Below, piece after piece: positions 35,505-44,503 of a stretch of DNA of 64,000 bases. Source of the stretch: Paenibacillus sp. RC67 (GTDB lineage Bacteria > Bacillota > Bacilli > Paenibacillales > NBRC-103111); NCBI RefSeq assembly GCF_030020805.1, contig NZ_CP125098.1, positions 2,460,001 through 2,524,000 on the forward strand, given 5' to 3'. The notes beneath the pieces are model-generated. The model saw nothing but the letters and a program-made list of their open reading frames with translations. It did no database searches and had not been told where the DNA came from. Numbering within the stretch: position 1 is the stretch's first letter; each line of letters opens with the position of its first letter. Both the position numbers and the translations under genes were made by a program.

Positions 35505-38500
35505 ATGGCGATCCGTTTTGTGTTGGGGAGATCCGGCAGCGGAAAAAGCGAATATTGTTTGCGTAATATAAAAGATAAGCTGATAGAGTCGCCGAGCGGA
35601 AGACCGATTATCCTGCTTGTTCCGGAGCAAGCTACGTTTCAGGCAGAATATGCGTTGGTGTCTACTCCTGAGCTAGGGGGTACGCTTCGTGCACAAGTGT
35701 TAAGCTTTCGCAGGCTGGCATGGCGCGTGATGCAGGAAGCGGGAGGAACAGCGCGATTGCCTATAGATGAGACGGGCAAGAAGCTGCTTTTACATAAAAT
35801 AATACATAAACAAAAAGATCGATTGAAGCTGTTTTCCGCAACAGCGGATCAAATGGGCTTCATCGAGAAAATAAATGATTTGTTTAAAGAATTTAAACGC
35901 TACTGCGTCACGGCCGAAGGTTTATCCCAATTTGTGGAAAGTTCGCCCGTGCAGTCACAGTCGTTGTCAATAAAAGAGAAGCTAAACGATCTTCAGGTGA
36001 TATACGGAGAATTCGAGCACGAGCTGTCCCGTGCCTATTTGGACGGAGAGGATTATCTGACACTACTCGCGACACAGCTATCGCAATCGGATTATGTCCG
36101 CGGTGCAGAGTGCTATATTGATGGCTTTCACGGATTCACCCCACAGGAATTTGCAGTTATTGAAAGCTTGGCCGCTGTTTGCAGTGATGTGACGATGACA
36201 CTTTGCTTAGACCGGGAATACCGGCTGGGAGAGAAGCCTCATGAGCTTGATTTATTTCATCCGACAGCCAGAACTATGCTTCAAATGCTCGAGAGGATGG
36301 ACAATCTTCAGATTCCAATCAAGGAAACGGTTGTGTTGAACGATAATCCGCCGATTCGTTTTCATAAGAGTCCAATGCTGGCTTATATGGAGAGATCCTT
36401 TGAACAAAGGGTTAAGAAGCCTTTCCCTAGTCAACAGAAGGGGGAGCTGGAAGGGGTTCGGCTTACCGCAGCAGTGAACCGGAGAGCGGAGGTTGAAGGA
36501 GCTGCCCGTCATATTTTGCACCTTGTCCGAGAGGAGCAGGTTCGTTTTCGGGATATAACGGTAACCGTGAGGAACGCCGAGGTATATGGTGACCTGCTGT
36601 CTTCAACATTCACCGATTTCGGTATTCCGTATTTTTTTGATCAAAAAAGGACGGTTATGCACCATCCTTTGGTCGAGCTGATCCGCTCGTCACTAGAGGT
36701 GATACTACATTATTGGAAGTACGATGCAGTGTTTCGCTGTGTTAAAACAGACTTTTTTCTACCCATCGATTATAGCGAAATGGAGACCAAGCTGGACCGC
36801 CATGCTATGGATCAGCTGGAAAACTATGTGCTTGCTTTTGGGATCCAAGGGGCAAGATGGTTTGACGGTAGGCCGTGGACCTATTCGATGCGTTCGAGTC
36901 TAGAGCAGCCGGATACGTCTGCAAGCGAAACGGAGACTGCTTTTTTAAATAAAATGAATGCTTGCCGCAGTAGGGTCGTCGAGCCACTGTATACTTTTCA
37001 AGAGCGAATGAAGCGTAGTCGGACGGTTCAAGAGCAAGTCAAGGCGCTATATGAACTGCTGGTGGAGCTTCAAGTTCCACAAAGGTTGGAAAGCTGGAGT
37101 TCGAAAGCGATTCGCGACGGCAAGCCTGAAAAAGCCCGTGAGCACGCTCAAGTATGGGATCGGATTATCGATATGTTCGATCAATTGGTCGAGCTGCTTG
37201 GAGATGAGGAAGCATCGACGGATACTTTTGCTGGTCTCCTGGAAACGGGAATGGAAAGTATTAAGCTCGGCTTAGTCCCGCCTTCACTGGATCAGGTTCT
37301 GATCGGGAGTATGGACCGGACCCGGACAGGGAACGTCAAGCATGTCTTTGTGCTGGGCGTGAACGAGGGTGTCATTCCATCTAAGATGAAAGAGGACAGT
37401 GTTCTGAGCGAACCGGAGAGGGAGAAGCTGACAGGACTTGGACTTCCAATGGCGGAAGGGAGCCGCAGAAAGCTGCTGGATGAGCAGTTCCTTATTTATT
37501 GCTCATTTAGTACGCCTTCCCAATGTTTGTGGCTCAGTTATCCTCTGGCTGACGAGGAAGGCAAGATGCTGCTTCCTTCGGAAATCATCCGACATACGAA
37601 GCGAATGTTCCCGGGAGTGAAAGAACGGCTCTTGATGAGTGAGCCCATAATGGGGATGAGTTTGACCGAACAACTTGGTTATGTAGCGAGTCCAGGTAAT
37701 GCCCTATCCTACCTTGTCGTCCAGCTGAAACAGTGGATGAAAGGGGAGCCGATATCGGAGGTCTGGTGGTCGGTCTACAATTGGTTTGTACGTCAGCCGG
37801 GTTGGGGTGCGCGTTTAGGGTTAACCTTGAGATCGCTTCAATATACGAACGAAGCTAAACCGCTTAGTCTTACCACGAGCAGACTATTGTACGGTGAACA
37901 TGTACTTACCAGCGTTTCCAGAATGGAGCGGTTTGTCGCTTGTCCATTCTCACAGTTTGCATCTCATGGTTTACGGCTGCAGGAAAGACGAATATATAGA
38001 CTTCAAGCGCCGGATATAGGCCAGCTGTTCCATGCGGCGCTCAGCTTGTTTGCTGAGCAGGTCGCTCAAGATGGCGGTGACTGGGGAAGTCTAACGGCGG
38101 ATGAATGCATGGTCAAAGCCGATAGTGTCGTCGATTTGCTGGCGCCCCGGTTACAGAGCGAGATATTGTTCAGTTCCCAACGAAATCACTATATTGCCCG
38201 TAAGCTGAAGCAAATTATCGGTCGTTCGGCTATGATGCTAGGTCAGCATGCAAAGTATGGTCTATTCGAGCCGATAGGTCTCGAAATTGGGTTTGGCTCG
38301 GATCAGGAGATTCCTCCACTTTCCTATTTGCTGGATAATGGCATCAGAATGGACGTAAGGGGCCGGATTGACCGGGTGGATCGGGCGGATACAGAACAAG
38401 GCACGCTGCTGCGTGTTATTGACTATAAATCAAGTGCGACGGCTCTCCATTTATCGGAGGTTTATTACGGCTTGTCGCTTCAGATGCTCACCTATCTCGA

Positions 38501-39203
38501 CGTAATTATGACACATGCCAAAGCATGGCTAGGTACAGATGCCAAGCCGGCAGGAGTGCTGTATTTCCACGTGCATAATCCACTCCTTCAGACACAAAAC
38601 CGGATTTCGGTAGAAAAAGCGGAGGAAGAGATACGCAAGAAGTTCAAAATGAGAGGTCTTATTCGTGCAGATGCAGAAACCGCTCGACTGATGGACGACG
38701 CCTTGGCCACTTCGAGCGGACATTCGCAGCTGATTCCGGTTGCGCTCAAGAATGACGGAAGCTTCTACAAATCATCTTCGGTTGCAGACGATGCCCAGTG
38801 GACGGTTATGCGCAATTACGTTCGTAAGACGATCAAGGAAATCGGGTCTTCCATGACAGGAGGCGACGTCGGGATTCAGCCTTACCGGATGGGAGCCGAG
38901 GTAGCCTGTACATTCTGTTCATTTAAACCGGTCTGCCAGTTCGATACGCAGTTTGAGGCGAACGGACATCGGCTGCTTACGCCGTTGGGCAAAGACCGCG
39001 CCTTGGACATGATGAAGGAACGGACGGAAGCTCCTGAATCTTCGCCGCAGGTGGTCCCTTTCCGCTCGGCAAGAGCTAGTAAGAAGCAGGATGCTTTATC
39101 CATAGAGTTCATCGATGAGAGTACATCTGACGTAGATTTGCTGCAAACTGATGAGCTGAACAATCCAACAGGAGGTAAGACGAATGATCAACAAGATACC
39201 TAA
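35505..39203 (+). CDS. addB: ATP-dependent helicase/nuclease AddB
   Basis: A 1232-residue subunit of AddAB, which resects double-strand breaks and generates recombinogenic ends at Chi-like sites. The N-terminus carries a Walker A, GRSGSGKSEYC. The C-terminal nuclease domain has LLRVIDYKSSA and the iron-sulfur cysteines: one in RFVACPFSQFASHGL and three in ACTFCSFKPVCQF. Length is slightly above the usual ~1150-1170. The start has GGAGGAAG upstream. The end overlaps addA by 20 bases, showing tight coupling. Confidence 0.97.
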   Translation: MAIRFVLGRSGSGKSEYCLRNIKDKLIESPSGRPIILLVPEQATFQAEYALVSTPELGGTLRAQVLSFRRLAWRVMQEAGGTARLPIDETGKKLLLHKIIHKQKDRLKLFSATADQMGFIEKINDLFKEFKRYCVTAEGLSQFVESSPVQSQSLSIKEKLNDLQVIYGEFEHELSRAYLDGEDYLTLLATQLSQSDYVRGAECYIDGFHGFTPQEFAVIESLAAVCSDVTMTLCLDREYRLGEKPHELDLFHPTARTMLQMLERMDNLQIPIKETVVLNDNPPIRFHKSPMLAYMERSFEQRVKKPFPSQQKGELEGVRLTAAVNRRAEVEGAARHILHLVREEQVRFRDITVTVRNAEVYGDLLSSTFTDFGIPYFFDQKRTVMHHPLVELIRSSLEVILHYWKYDAVFRCVKTDFFLPIDYSEMETKLDRHAMDQLENYVLAFGIQGARWFDGRPWTYSMRSSLEQPDTSASETETAFLNKMNACRSRVVEPLYTFQERMKRSRTVQEQVKALYELLVELQVPQRLESWSSKAIRDGKPEKAREHAQVWDRIIDMFDQLVELLGDEEASTDTFAGLLETGMESIKLGLVPPSLDQVLIGSMDRTRTGNVKHVFVLGVNEGVIPSKMKEDSVLSEPEREKLTGLGLPMAEGSRRKLLDEQFLIYCSFSTPSQCLWLSYPLADEEGKMLLPSEIIRHTKRMFPGVKERLLMSEPIMGMSLTEQLGYVASPGNALSYLVVQLKQWMKGEPISEVWWSVYNWFVRQPGWGARLGLTLRSLQYTNEAKPLSLTTSRLLYGEHVLTSVSRMERFVACPFSQFASHGLRLQERRIYRLQAPDIGQLFHAALSLFAEQVAQDGGDWGSLTADECMVKADSVVDLLAPRLQSEILFSSQRNHYIARKLKQIIGRSAMMLGQHAKYGLFEPIGLEIGFGSDQEIPPLSYLLDNGIRMDVRGRIDRVDRADTEQGTLLRVIDYKSSATALHLSEVYYGLSLQMLTYLDVIMTHAKAWLGTDAKPAGVLYFHVHNPLLQTQNRISVEKAEEEIRKKFKMRGLIRADAETARLMDDALATSSGHSQLIPVALKNDGSFYKSSSVADDAQWTVMRNYVRKTIKEIGSSMTGGDVGIQPYRMGAEVACTFCSFKPVCQFDTQFEANGHRLLTPLGKDRALDMMKERTEAPESSPQVVPFRSARASKKQDALSIEFIDESTSDVDLLQTDELNNPTGGKTNDQQDT

Positions 39204-42200
39204 ACCGGAAGGAGCAACATGGACGGATGATCAGTGGGACGCGATCTCGATCCATGGTCATGATATGCTCGTCGCTGCTGCAGCCGGATCCGGTAAAACG
39301 GCTGTCTTGGTAGAGCGAATTATTCGTCGGATCTCCGATGAGCAGGATCCTGTCGATGTGGATAGGTTGCTCGTAGCTACGTTCACGAATGCGGCTGCTG
39401 CGGAAATGAGGCATAGAATCAGCGAAGCGCTTGAAAAAACATTGGAACGCCATCCGGAGTCGGATCATGTACGCAAACAGCTGGCTCTGATCGGGAGAGC
39501 CTCCATCACAACGCTTCATTCTTTCTGCTTGGAAGTGATTCAAACCCATTATCAGAAAATCGCACTCGATCCCGGGTTTCGCATCGCCAATGAAACGGAA
39601 AGCGAATTGATGAGACAGGATCTAATCGAAGAGCTGTTTGAGGAGCAATACGAGGCTGCTACGGAGGAAGGCGATTTTTGGAGGCTGGCAGAATGGTTCA
39701 GCGGAGATAAGAGCGATGATTCGTTGTATCGGCTTGTACAGCGTCTGTACGATGAATCTCGGAGTCATCCCAAGCCATCACAATGGCTTAAAGAAATGGC
39801 TGGTATGTTCGAAAGAGCCGAAGGAACGCCTAATCCTTGGCTGCCAAGTCTGCTTGCTTCGGTACGGTTGGAACTTGAAGGAGTCGCTTCCGTGCTGAGA
39901 GAAGCCGTCCATGTGGCTGAGCAGCCTGGCGGTCCTTCTCCTTATTTGTACAATCTGAAAGAGGATCTTGAAGCCGTTACTTACTTGCAGGAGGTAGCTG
40001 CTTATTCGTGGGAGCATTTATATGACTCCTTCCAAGGTACGGCTTTCGGAAAGCTTAAACCTTGCAAGGGAGATCAATATGATAAAGAGCTTCAGGAGCA
40101 AGTAAAGGATCTCAGAAACCGGGCCAAGGATCAGCTGTCTGGAATAGGAGAGGAGCTGTTTGGCCGTACGCCAGAGCAGTATGATGAAGAACTGCGTGTC
40201 ATGGCTCCTTTGATGAAAACTCTAATTGAGCTCGTCATAGAGTTCGGTCGGCGGTATCAAAAGGCCAAAAAGGCCAAAGGGCTTGTTGATTTCGGTGATT
40301 TGGAGCATTATTGCCTTCAAATTTTGTCAGAGGACGACAGTGAGAATGGGCAGCTAGCTCCATCACAGGCTGCACTTAGCTATCAAGAGCATTACGTTGA
40401 AGTGCTCTTGGATGAATATCAGGATACGAACCGGGTGCAGGAATCGATCGTTGCTTTAATATCGCGGACAGCACCGGGCAACCGATTTATGGTTGGCGAT
40501 GTGAAGCAAAGCATCTATCGGTTTCGTCTGGCGGAGCCAGGACTATTTTTAGAAAAATATAAGAGCTACCAAAACAAAGGCACGGAACCGGGACAGCGGA
40601 TTGATCTGGCTCAAAACTTCCGCAGCCGGTTGTCTGTCGTTCACGGAGTTAACTATATATTCAAGCAGCTGATGGGCGAGACGGTAGGAGAAATCGCCTA
40701 CGATGAAAAGGCAGAGCTCAAATACGGGGCTTCCTATTATCCGGAATGGAATACAGCGATCAATGGCTCAGAAGCTGCGGAGCTGATTTTGATAGATCGG
40801 TCGGATGTAGAAAGCGGCAATGGGGCTGAAGATCTAGAAATAGCACATCAAGATGGAGCTAACACGGAGGAGAGCGCAGGAAACGTCGAAGCGGCTGATC
40901 CGGCCCTTGAAGGCAAAGAACTGGAGACGGTTCAGCTGGAGGCGAGGGCTATTGCAGCTCAAATCCATAAGCTGCTCGGCTCGAACGGGGAACAAGCTTT
41001 TCAAGTGTATGATAAATCAACGAGCGGCAAACGCAATATTACCTATCGGGATATGGTGATTTTGCTAAGAGCAACCCAGCAGTGGTCTCCCGTACTTATT
41101 GAGGAGCTCCGTCAGCAGGGTATTCCAGCTTATGCCGAGCTGAATTCGGGGTATTTCTCGGCTACCGAGGTGGAAATCCTGTTGTCTCTGCTCAAGCTGA
41201 TAGATAACCCATATCAAGATATCCCGCTCGCGTCCGTATTGCGTTCGCCTATCGTACAGCTTTCCACAGAACAGCTGGCCCAGATTCGGATTACTGGAAA
41301 ATACGCCTCATTTTATGATGCGGTCCGTGCTTACTCTAAGGACAGTGACAAAGAGACTGAATATGAGTCGGAGGAAGCTGAGGAAACAGGTATACCGGAG
41401 CAGCAGTTGACGGAGGATAGGCAGGGAAATGCTGCCTGGAAGGAAGTTGCAGCAGCTTATTCGGATGAAATGGGTAAGGGAATTGAAATACCTTCATCAG
41501 CTGTTGATGATGAATCCGACGCCAAGAATAAAGTACAGCGGTTTTTGAAAAGGCTGCGTGCATGGAGAGAAGCGGCAAAAGAAGGGTCTCTATCCGATTT
41601 GATCTGGGCTATTTACAGAGAGACGGGTTTCTATGATTTTGTAGGAGGTCTGCCTGGAGGTCAGCAGCGTCAGGCGAATTTACGTGCATTATACGACCGG
41701 GCGCGCCAGTATGAAGCTACATCATTTAGAGGATTGTTTCGCTTTCTGCGGTTTATTGAGCGGATGAGGGATAGCGGGGGCGATTTGGGTACCGCCAGAG
41801 CATTAGGTGAGCAGGAAGATGTTGTTCGCATTATGTCCATACATAAGAGTAAAGGCTTGGAGTTCCCTGTCGTGTTTGTCGCCGGAATGGCGAAACGGTT
41901 TAATCAGCGGGATTTGACGGACGCTTTTATGGTGCATAAGGATCTTGGTTTCGGACCGAAATGGATGGACAACGAAGCCAGAATCAGTTACCCTACTTTA
42001 CCTTGGCTTGCCATTCGCAGAAAAATGCGCATGGAGATGCTCGCAGAGGAAATGCGAGTACTCTATGTGGCGCTGACCCGTGCCAGAGAAAAGCTGTACT
42101 TGTTAGCTACGGTAAAAGGGACGGACAAGCTGCTCCAAAGCTGGGGAAGGGCGTTGGAGCATGAGCAGCCGTTATTGCCTGATGACACAATTGCCCGTGC

Positions 42201-43227
42201 CAAATGCTATTTGGATTGGATCGGTCCTGCACTGATGCGGCATCCTGACGGGAAGGAATTGAGGGATTATGCAGGGATCTCTTACCGTATGCCTTATTTT
42301 ATGGTAGACGAGCCGTCCAAATGGCAGGTTCATTGGCTGCGCCATGAGCTGTTCTCTGCAATACAAGAAGCGGCCGTCGTCTATGAAGTGTCCGAGGAAC
42401 GGAAGCAAGCTGTGTTCAGGCTGGAGCCTGTAGCAGGAGATGGTGATTCGGAGAATCTGCTTGCATCGCAAATACAAGATAGACTTTCCTGGTCTTATGA
42501 TTTTGAGAAGGCATCCTCGCTTCTTTCCAAAACATCCGTAACGGAATTAAAAAGGTTGTCCGAGCATCATAAGCTGCTGGAGCTTCTTTCTGAGGAGACG
42601 CCTGCCGGAGAATCCGACTTTATTATGGATCAAGGCCAGAAGAAGGATTATCGGCCTGCCATTGTAAGGCGGCCTCGTTTTATGGAGCAATCAAAGCTGA
42701 ATGCGGCTGAGCGAGGAACTGTATTTCACTCGGTGATGCAGCATATGCCGATTCATTTTTCGCCTACTGCCGAGGATGTCAAGGAAACCCTGGCTGAAAT
42801 GGTTCGTAAAGAGCTGCTAACCGATGCTCAAAAAGAGGTCATCGATGCTGAGGTTATCGTATCCTTCTTCCATAGCGATCTCGGAAAACGACTCTTGCAA
42901 TCGAAGGCGGTACACAGGGAAGTGCCTTTCAGCTACGGGCTTCCGGCAAGGGAAGTGTACAGCGGTACGGATGAAGCCTCCTCCGAAGAAACGATTTTGC
43001 TGCAAGGGGTTATTGACTGTGTGTTTGAAGAGCAGGACGGTTTAGTGCTGCTTGATTATAAGACAGACCATTTGAAGGGGCAGGGCGAAAAATCGCTGCA
43101 AGCGGTGCGGGAGCGTTATCAGCTTCAGCTGGATTTGTATGCTCAAGCTATTTCGAAAATTTGGAGACGTCCGGTGACGGGTAAATATATCTTTTTATTT
43201 GATGGGGCTCATATTTTGGAGCTGTAG
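39184..43227 (+). CDS. addA: ATP-dependent helicase/nuclease AddA
   Basis: A 1347-residue UvrD-type helicase plus RecB-like nuclease, partner of AddB. Motif Ia/Walker A is AAAGSGKTAVLVERI (about residues 34-48). Motif II is LLDEYQDTNR, motif III includes GDVKQSIYRFRLAEP, motif V/VI are IHKSKGLEFPVVFVAG and LYVALTRAREKLYL. The nuclease motif near the C-terminus is LVLLDYKTDHL. A low-conservation acidic stretch (DVESGNGAEDLEIAHQDG region) and another at SKDSDKETEYESEEAEE are insertions. Length is a little above the ~1230 of B. subtilis. Confidence 0.97.
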   Translation: MINKIPKPEGATWTDDQWDAISIHGHDMLVAAAAGSGKTAVLVERIIRRISDEQDPVDVDRLLVATFTNAAAAEMRHRISEALEKTLERHPESDHVRKQLALIGRASITTLHSFCLEVIQTHYQKIALDPGFRIANETESELMRQDLIEELFEEQYEAATEEGDFWRLAEWFSGDKSDDSLYRLVQRLYDESRSHPKPSQWLKEMAGMFERAEGTPNPWLPSLLASVRLELEGVASVLREAVHVAEQPGGPSPYLYNLKEDLEAVTYLQEVAAYSWEHLYDSFQGTAFGKLKPCKGDQYDKELQEQVKDLRNRAKDQLSGIGEELFGRTPEQYDEELRVMAPLMKTLIELVIEFGRRYQKAKKAKGLVDFGDLEHYCLQILSEDDSENGQLAPSQAALSYQEHYVEVLLDEYQDTNRVQESIVALISRTAPGNRFMVGDVKQSIYRFRLAEPGLFLEKYKSYQNKGTEPGQRIDLAQNFRSRLSVVHGVNYIFKQLMGETVGEIAYDEKAELKYGASYYPEWNTAINGSEAAELILIDRSDVESGNGAEDLEIAHQDGANTEESAGNVEAADPALEGKELETVQLEARAIAAQIHKLLGSNGEQAFQVYDKSTSGKRNITYRDMVILLRATQQWSPVLIEELRQQGIPAYAELNSGYFSATEVEILLSLLKLIDNPYQDIPLASVLRSPIVQLSTEQLAQIRITGKYASFYDAVRAYSKDSDKETEYESEEAEETGIPEQQLTEDRQGNAAWKEVAAAYSDEMGKGIEIPSSAVDDESDAKNKVQRFLKRLRAWREAAKEGSLSDLIWAIYRETGFYDFVGGLPGGQQRQANLRALYDRARQYEATSFRGLFRFLRFIERMRDSGGDLGTARALGEQEDVVRIMSIHKSKGLEFPVVFVAGMAKRFNQRDLTDAFMVHKDLGFGPKWMDNEARISYPTLPWLAIRRKMRMEMLAEEMRVLYVALTRAREKLYLLATVKGTDKLLQSWGRALEHEQPLLPDDTIARAKCYLDWIGPALMRHPDGKELRDYAGISYRMPYFMVDEPSKWQVHWLRHELFSAIQEAAVVYEVSEERKQAVFRLEPVAGDGDSENLLASQIQDRLSWSYDFEKASSLLSKTSVTELKRLSEHHKLLELLSEETPAGESDFIMDQGQKKDYRPAIVRRPRFMEQSKLNAAERGTVFHSVMQHMPIHFSPTAEDVKETLAEMVRKELLTDAQKEVIDAEVIVSFFHSDLGKRLLQSKAVHREVPFSYGLPAREVYSGTDEASSEETILLQGVIDCVFEEQDGLVLLDYKTDHLKGQGEKSLQAVRERYQLQLDLYAQAISKIWRRPVTGKYIFLFDGAHILEL

Positions 43228-43311
43228 AGCTTCACTGCTGATAAATCGGTAGGATGTCGATAGCATCTGTACTCTACTTAGCACCAATGAGCCTGAAAGG
43301 ATGGATGTTCG

Positions 43312-44475
43312 ATGCGGATATTGCATACCGCAGATTGGCATTTTGGCCGCCAGTTGGAGGGCAGAAGCCGGTTGGAAGAGCAGGAAGCGTTTGTGGAGGA
43401 ACTGCATCGTCTCGTTGAAGATCAATGCATTGACCTGGTGCTAATTGCAGGGGATGTCTATGATTCAGTGAATCCTCCAGCAGCAGCAGAGCAATTGTTC
43501 TATGACTCGCTGGCGCGATTGGCAGACAATGGGAAAAGACCAGTAGCCGTCATTGCCGGCAACCACGATCACCCGGACCGATTGGCTGCGGCTGCACCGC
43601 TGGCGCAAAAGCTGGGCGTTCTCTTGGCGGGATTGCCTGAAGACCGGCATGAGCTTATAGATATTAAGCGGACTGGGGAACGGGCCTGCTTGTTCTCTCT
43701 ACCTTATCCTTCGGAATCAAGGCTTAAGGAATTGTTATCAGATAATGTAGAGGAAGAGCTGCTGCGGGCGGCTTACTCGGATCGAGTCAAATACATTGCA
43801 GCACAGCAGGCCAAGCATTATCGTCACGATACAGTTAATTTGCTAATGAGTCATATTTATGTGCTCGGCGGAGCGGAGAGCGAATCGGAGCGGCCGATTC
43901 AGGTCGGTGGCGCCTATACTGTCGATACGACGGCATTAGCAGTAGGAGCTCAATATGTTGCTTTAGGTCATCTGCATCGGCCGCAAACCATTAAGGCTTC
44001 TTCCTTGATGCGTTATAGCGGATCGCCTCTGGCCTACAGCTTTTCGGAAGCGGGACAAGCCAAATCCGTGACGGTTCTGGATGTACAGCCAGGCGGAGAG
44101 CCGAAGCTGGAAGAGCTGTTCTTAACAAGCGGTCGTCCGTTAACACGTTGGAGAGCTGAGGATGGGATAACTCAGGTGCATACATGGCTTGAAGAAGGAA
44201 AAGACGATAGGGCCTGGATCGATTTGGAAATTCATATGACAGAAGCAATGTCAATAGAGCAAATTCAAACGCTGCGTAAAGCCCGTGAAGGGATTGTTAA
44301 TATCCGTCCGATTTATCCGGAGATGGAAGCGGCAGCCGCTTCAGCCGTATCAATGCGGAGTATGCCTATGGATGAACTGTTCCGCCGTTATTATGCGAGA
44401 CAGACGGGCGGAGCCGAGCCGGAAGGGGAATTGGTGAGGCTGTTTATGGAGCTGCTGGAAGCTCCTCAGGGTTAA
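43312..44475 (+). CDS. sbcD: Exonuclease subunit SbcD (Mre11 family)
   Basis: A 387-residue metallophosphoesterase that, with SbcC, cleaves DNA hairpins and blocked ends. Metal-binding motifs are HTADWHFGR (D8, H10), LIAGDVYD, AGNHDHPDR, LMSHIYV and LGHLHRPQ. The C-terminal capping and SbcC-binding segment follows. ATG 43312 is preceded by GAAAGGATG. The operon-like order addB-addA-sbcD-sbcC groups end-processing nucleases. Confidence 0.96.
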   Translation: MRILHTADWHFGRQLEGRSRLEEQEAFVEELHRLVEDQCIDLVLIAGDVYDSVNPPAAAEQLFYDSLARLADNGKRPVAVIAGNHDHPDRLAAAAPLAQKLGVLLAGLPEDRHELIDIKRTGERACLFSLPYPSESRLKELLSDNVEEELLRAAYSDRVKYIAAQQAKHYRHDTVNLLMSHIYVLGGAESESERPIQVGGAYTVDTTALAVGAQYVALGHLHRPQTIKASSLMRYSGSPLAYSFSEAGQAKSVTVLDVQPGGEPKLEELFLTSGRPLTRWRAEDGITQVHTWLEEGKDDRAWIDLEIHMTEAMSIEQIQTLRKAREGIVNIRPIYPEMEAAAASAVSMRSMPMDELFRRYYARQTGGAEPEGELVRLFMELLEAPQG

Positions 44476-44503
44476 GGAAAGTGGAGAAAGGGGGAATCAA
44501 GGC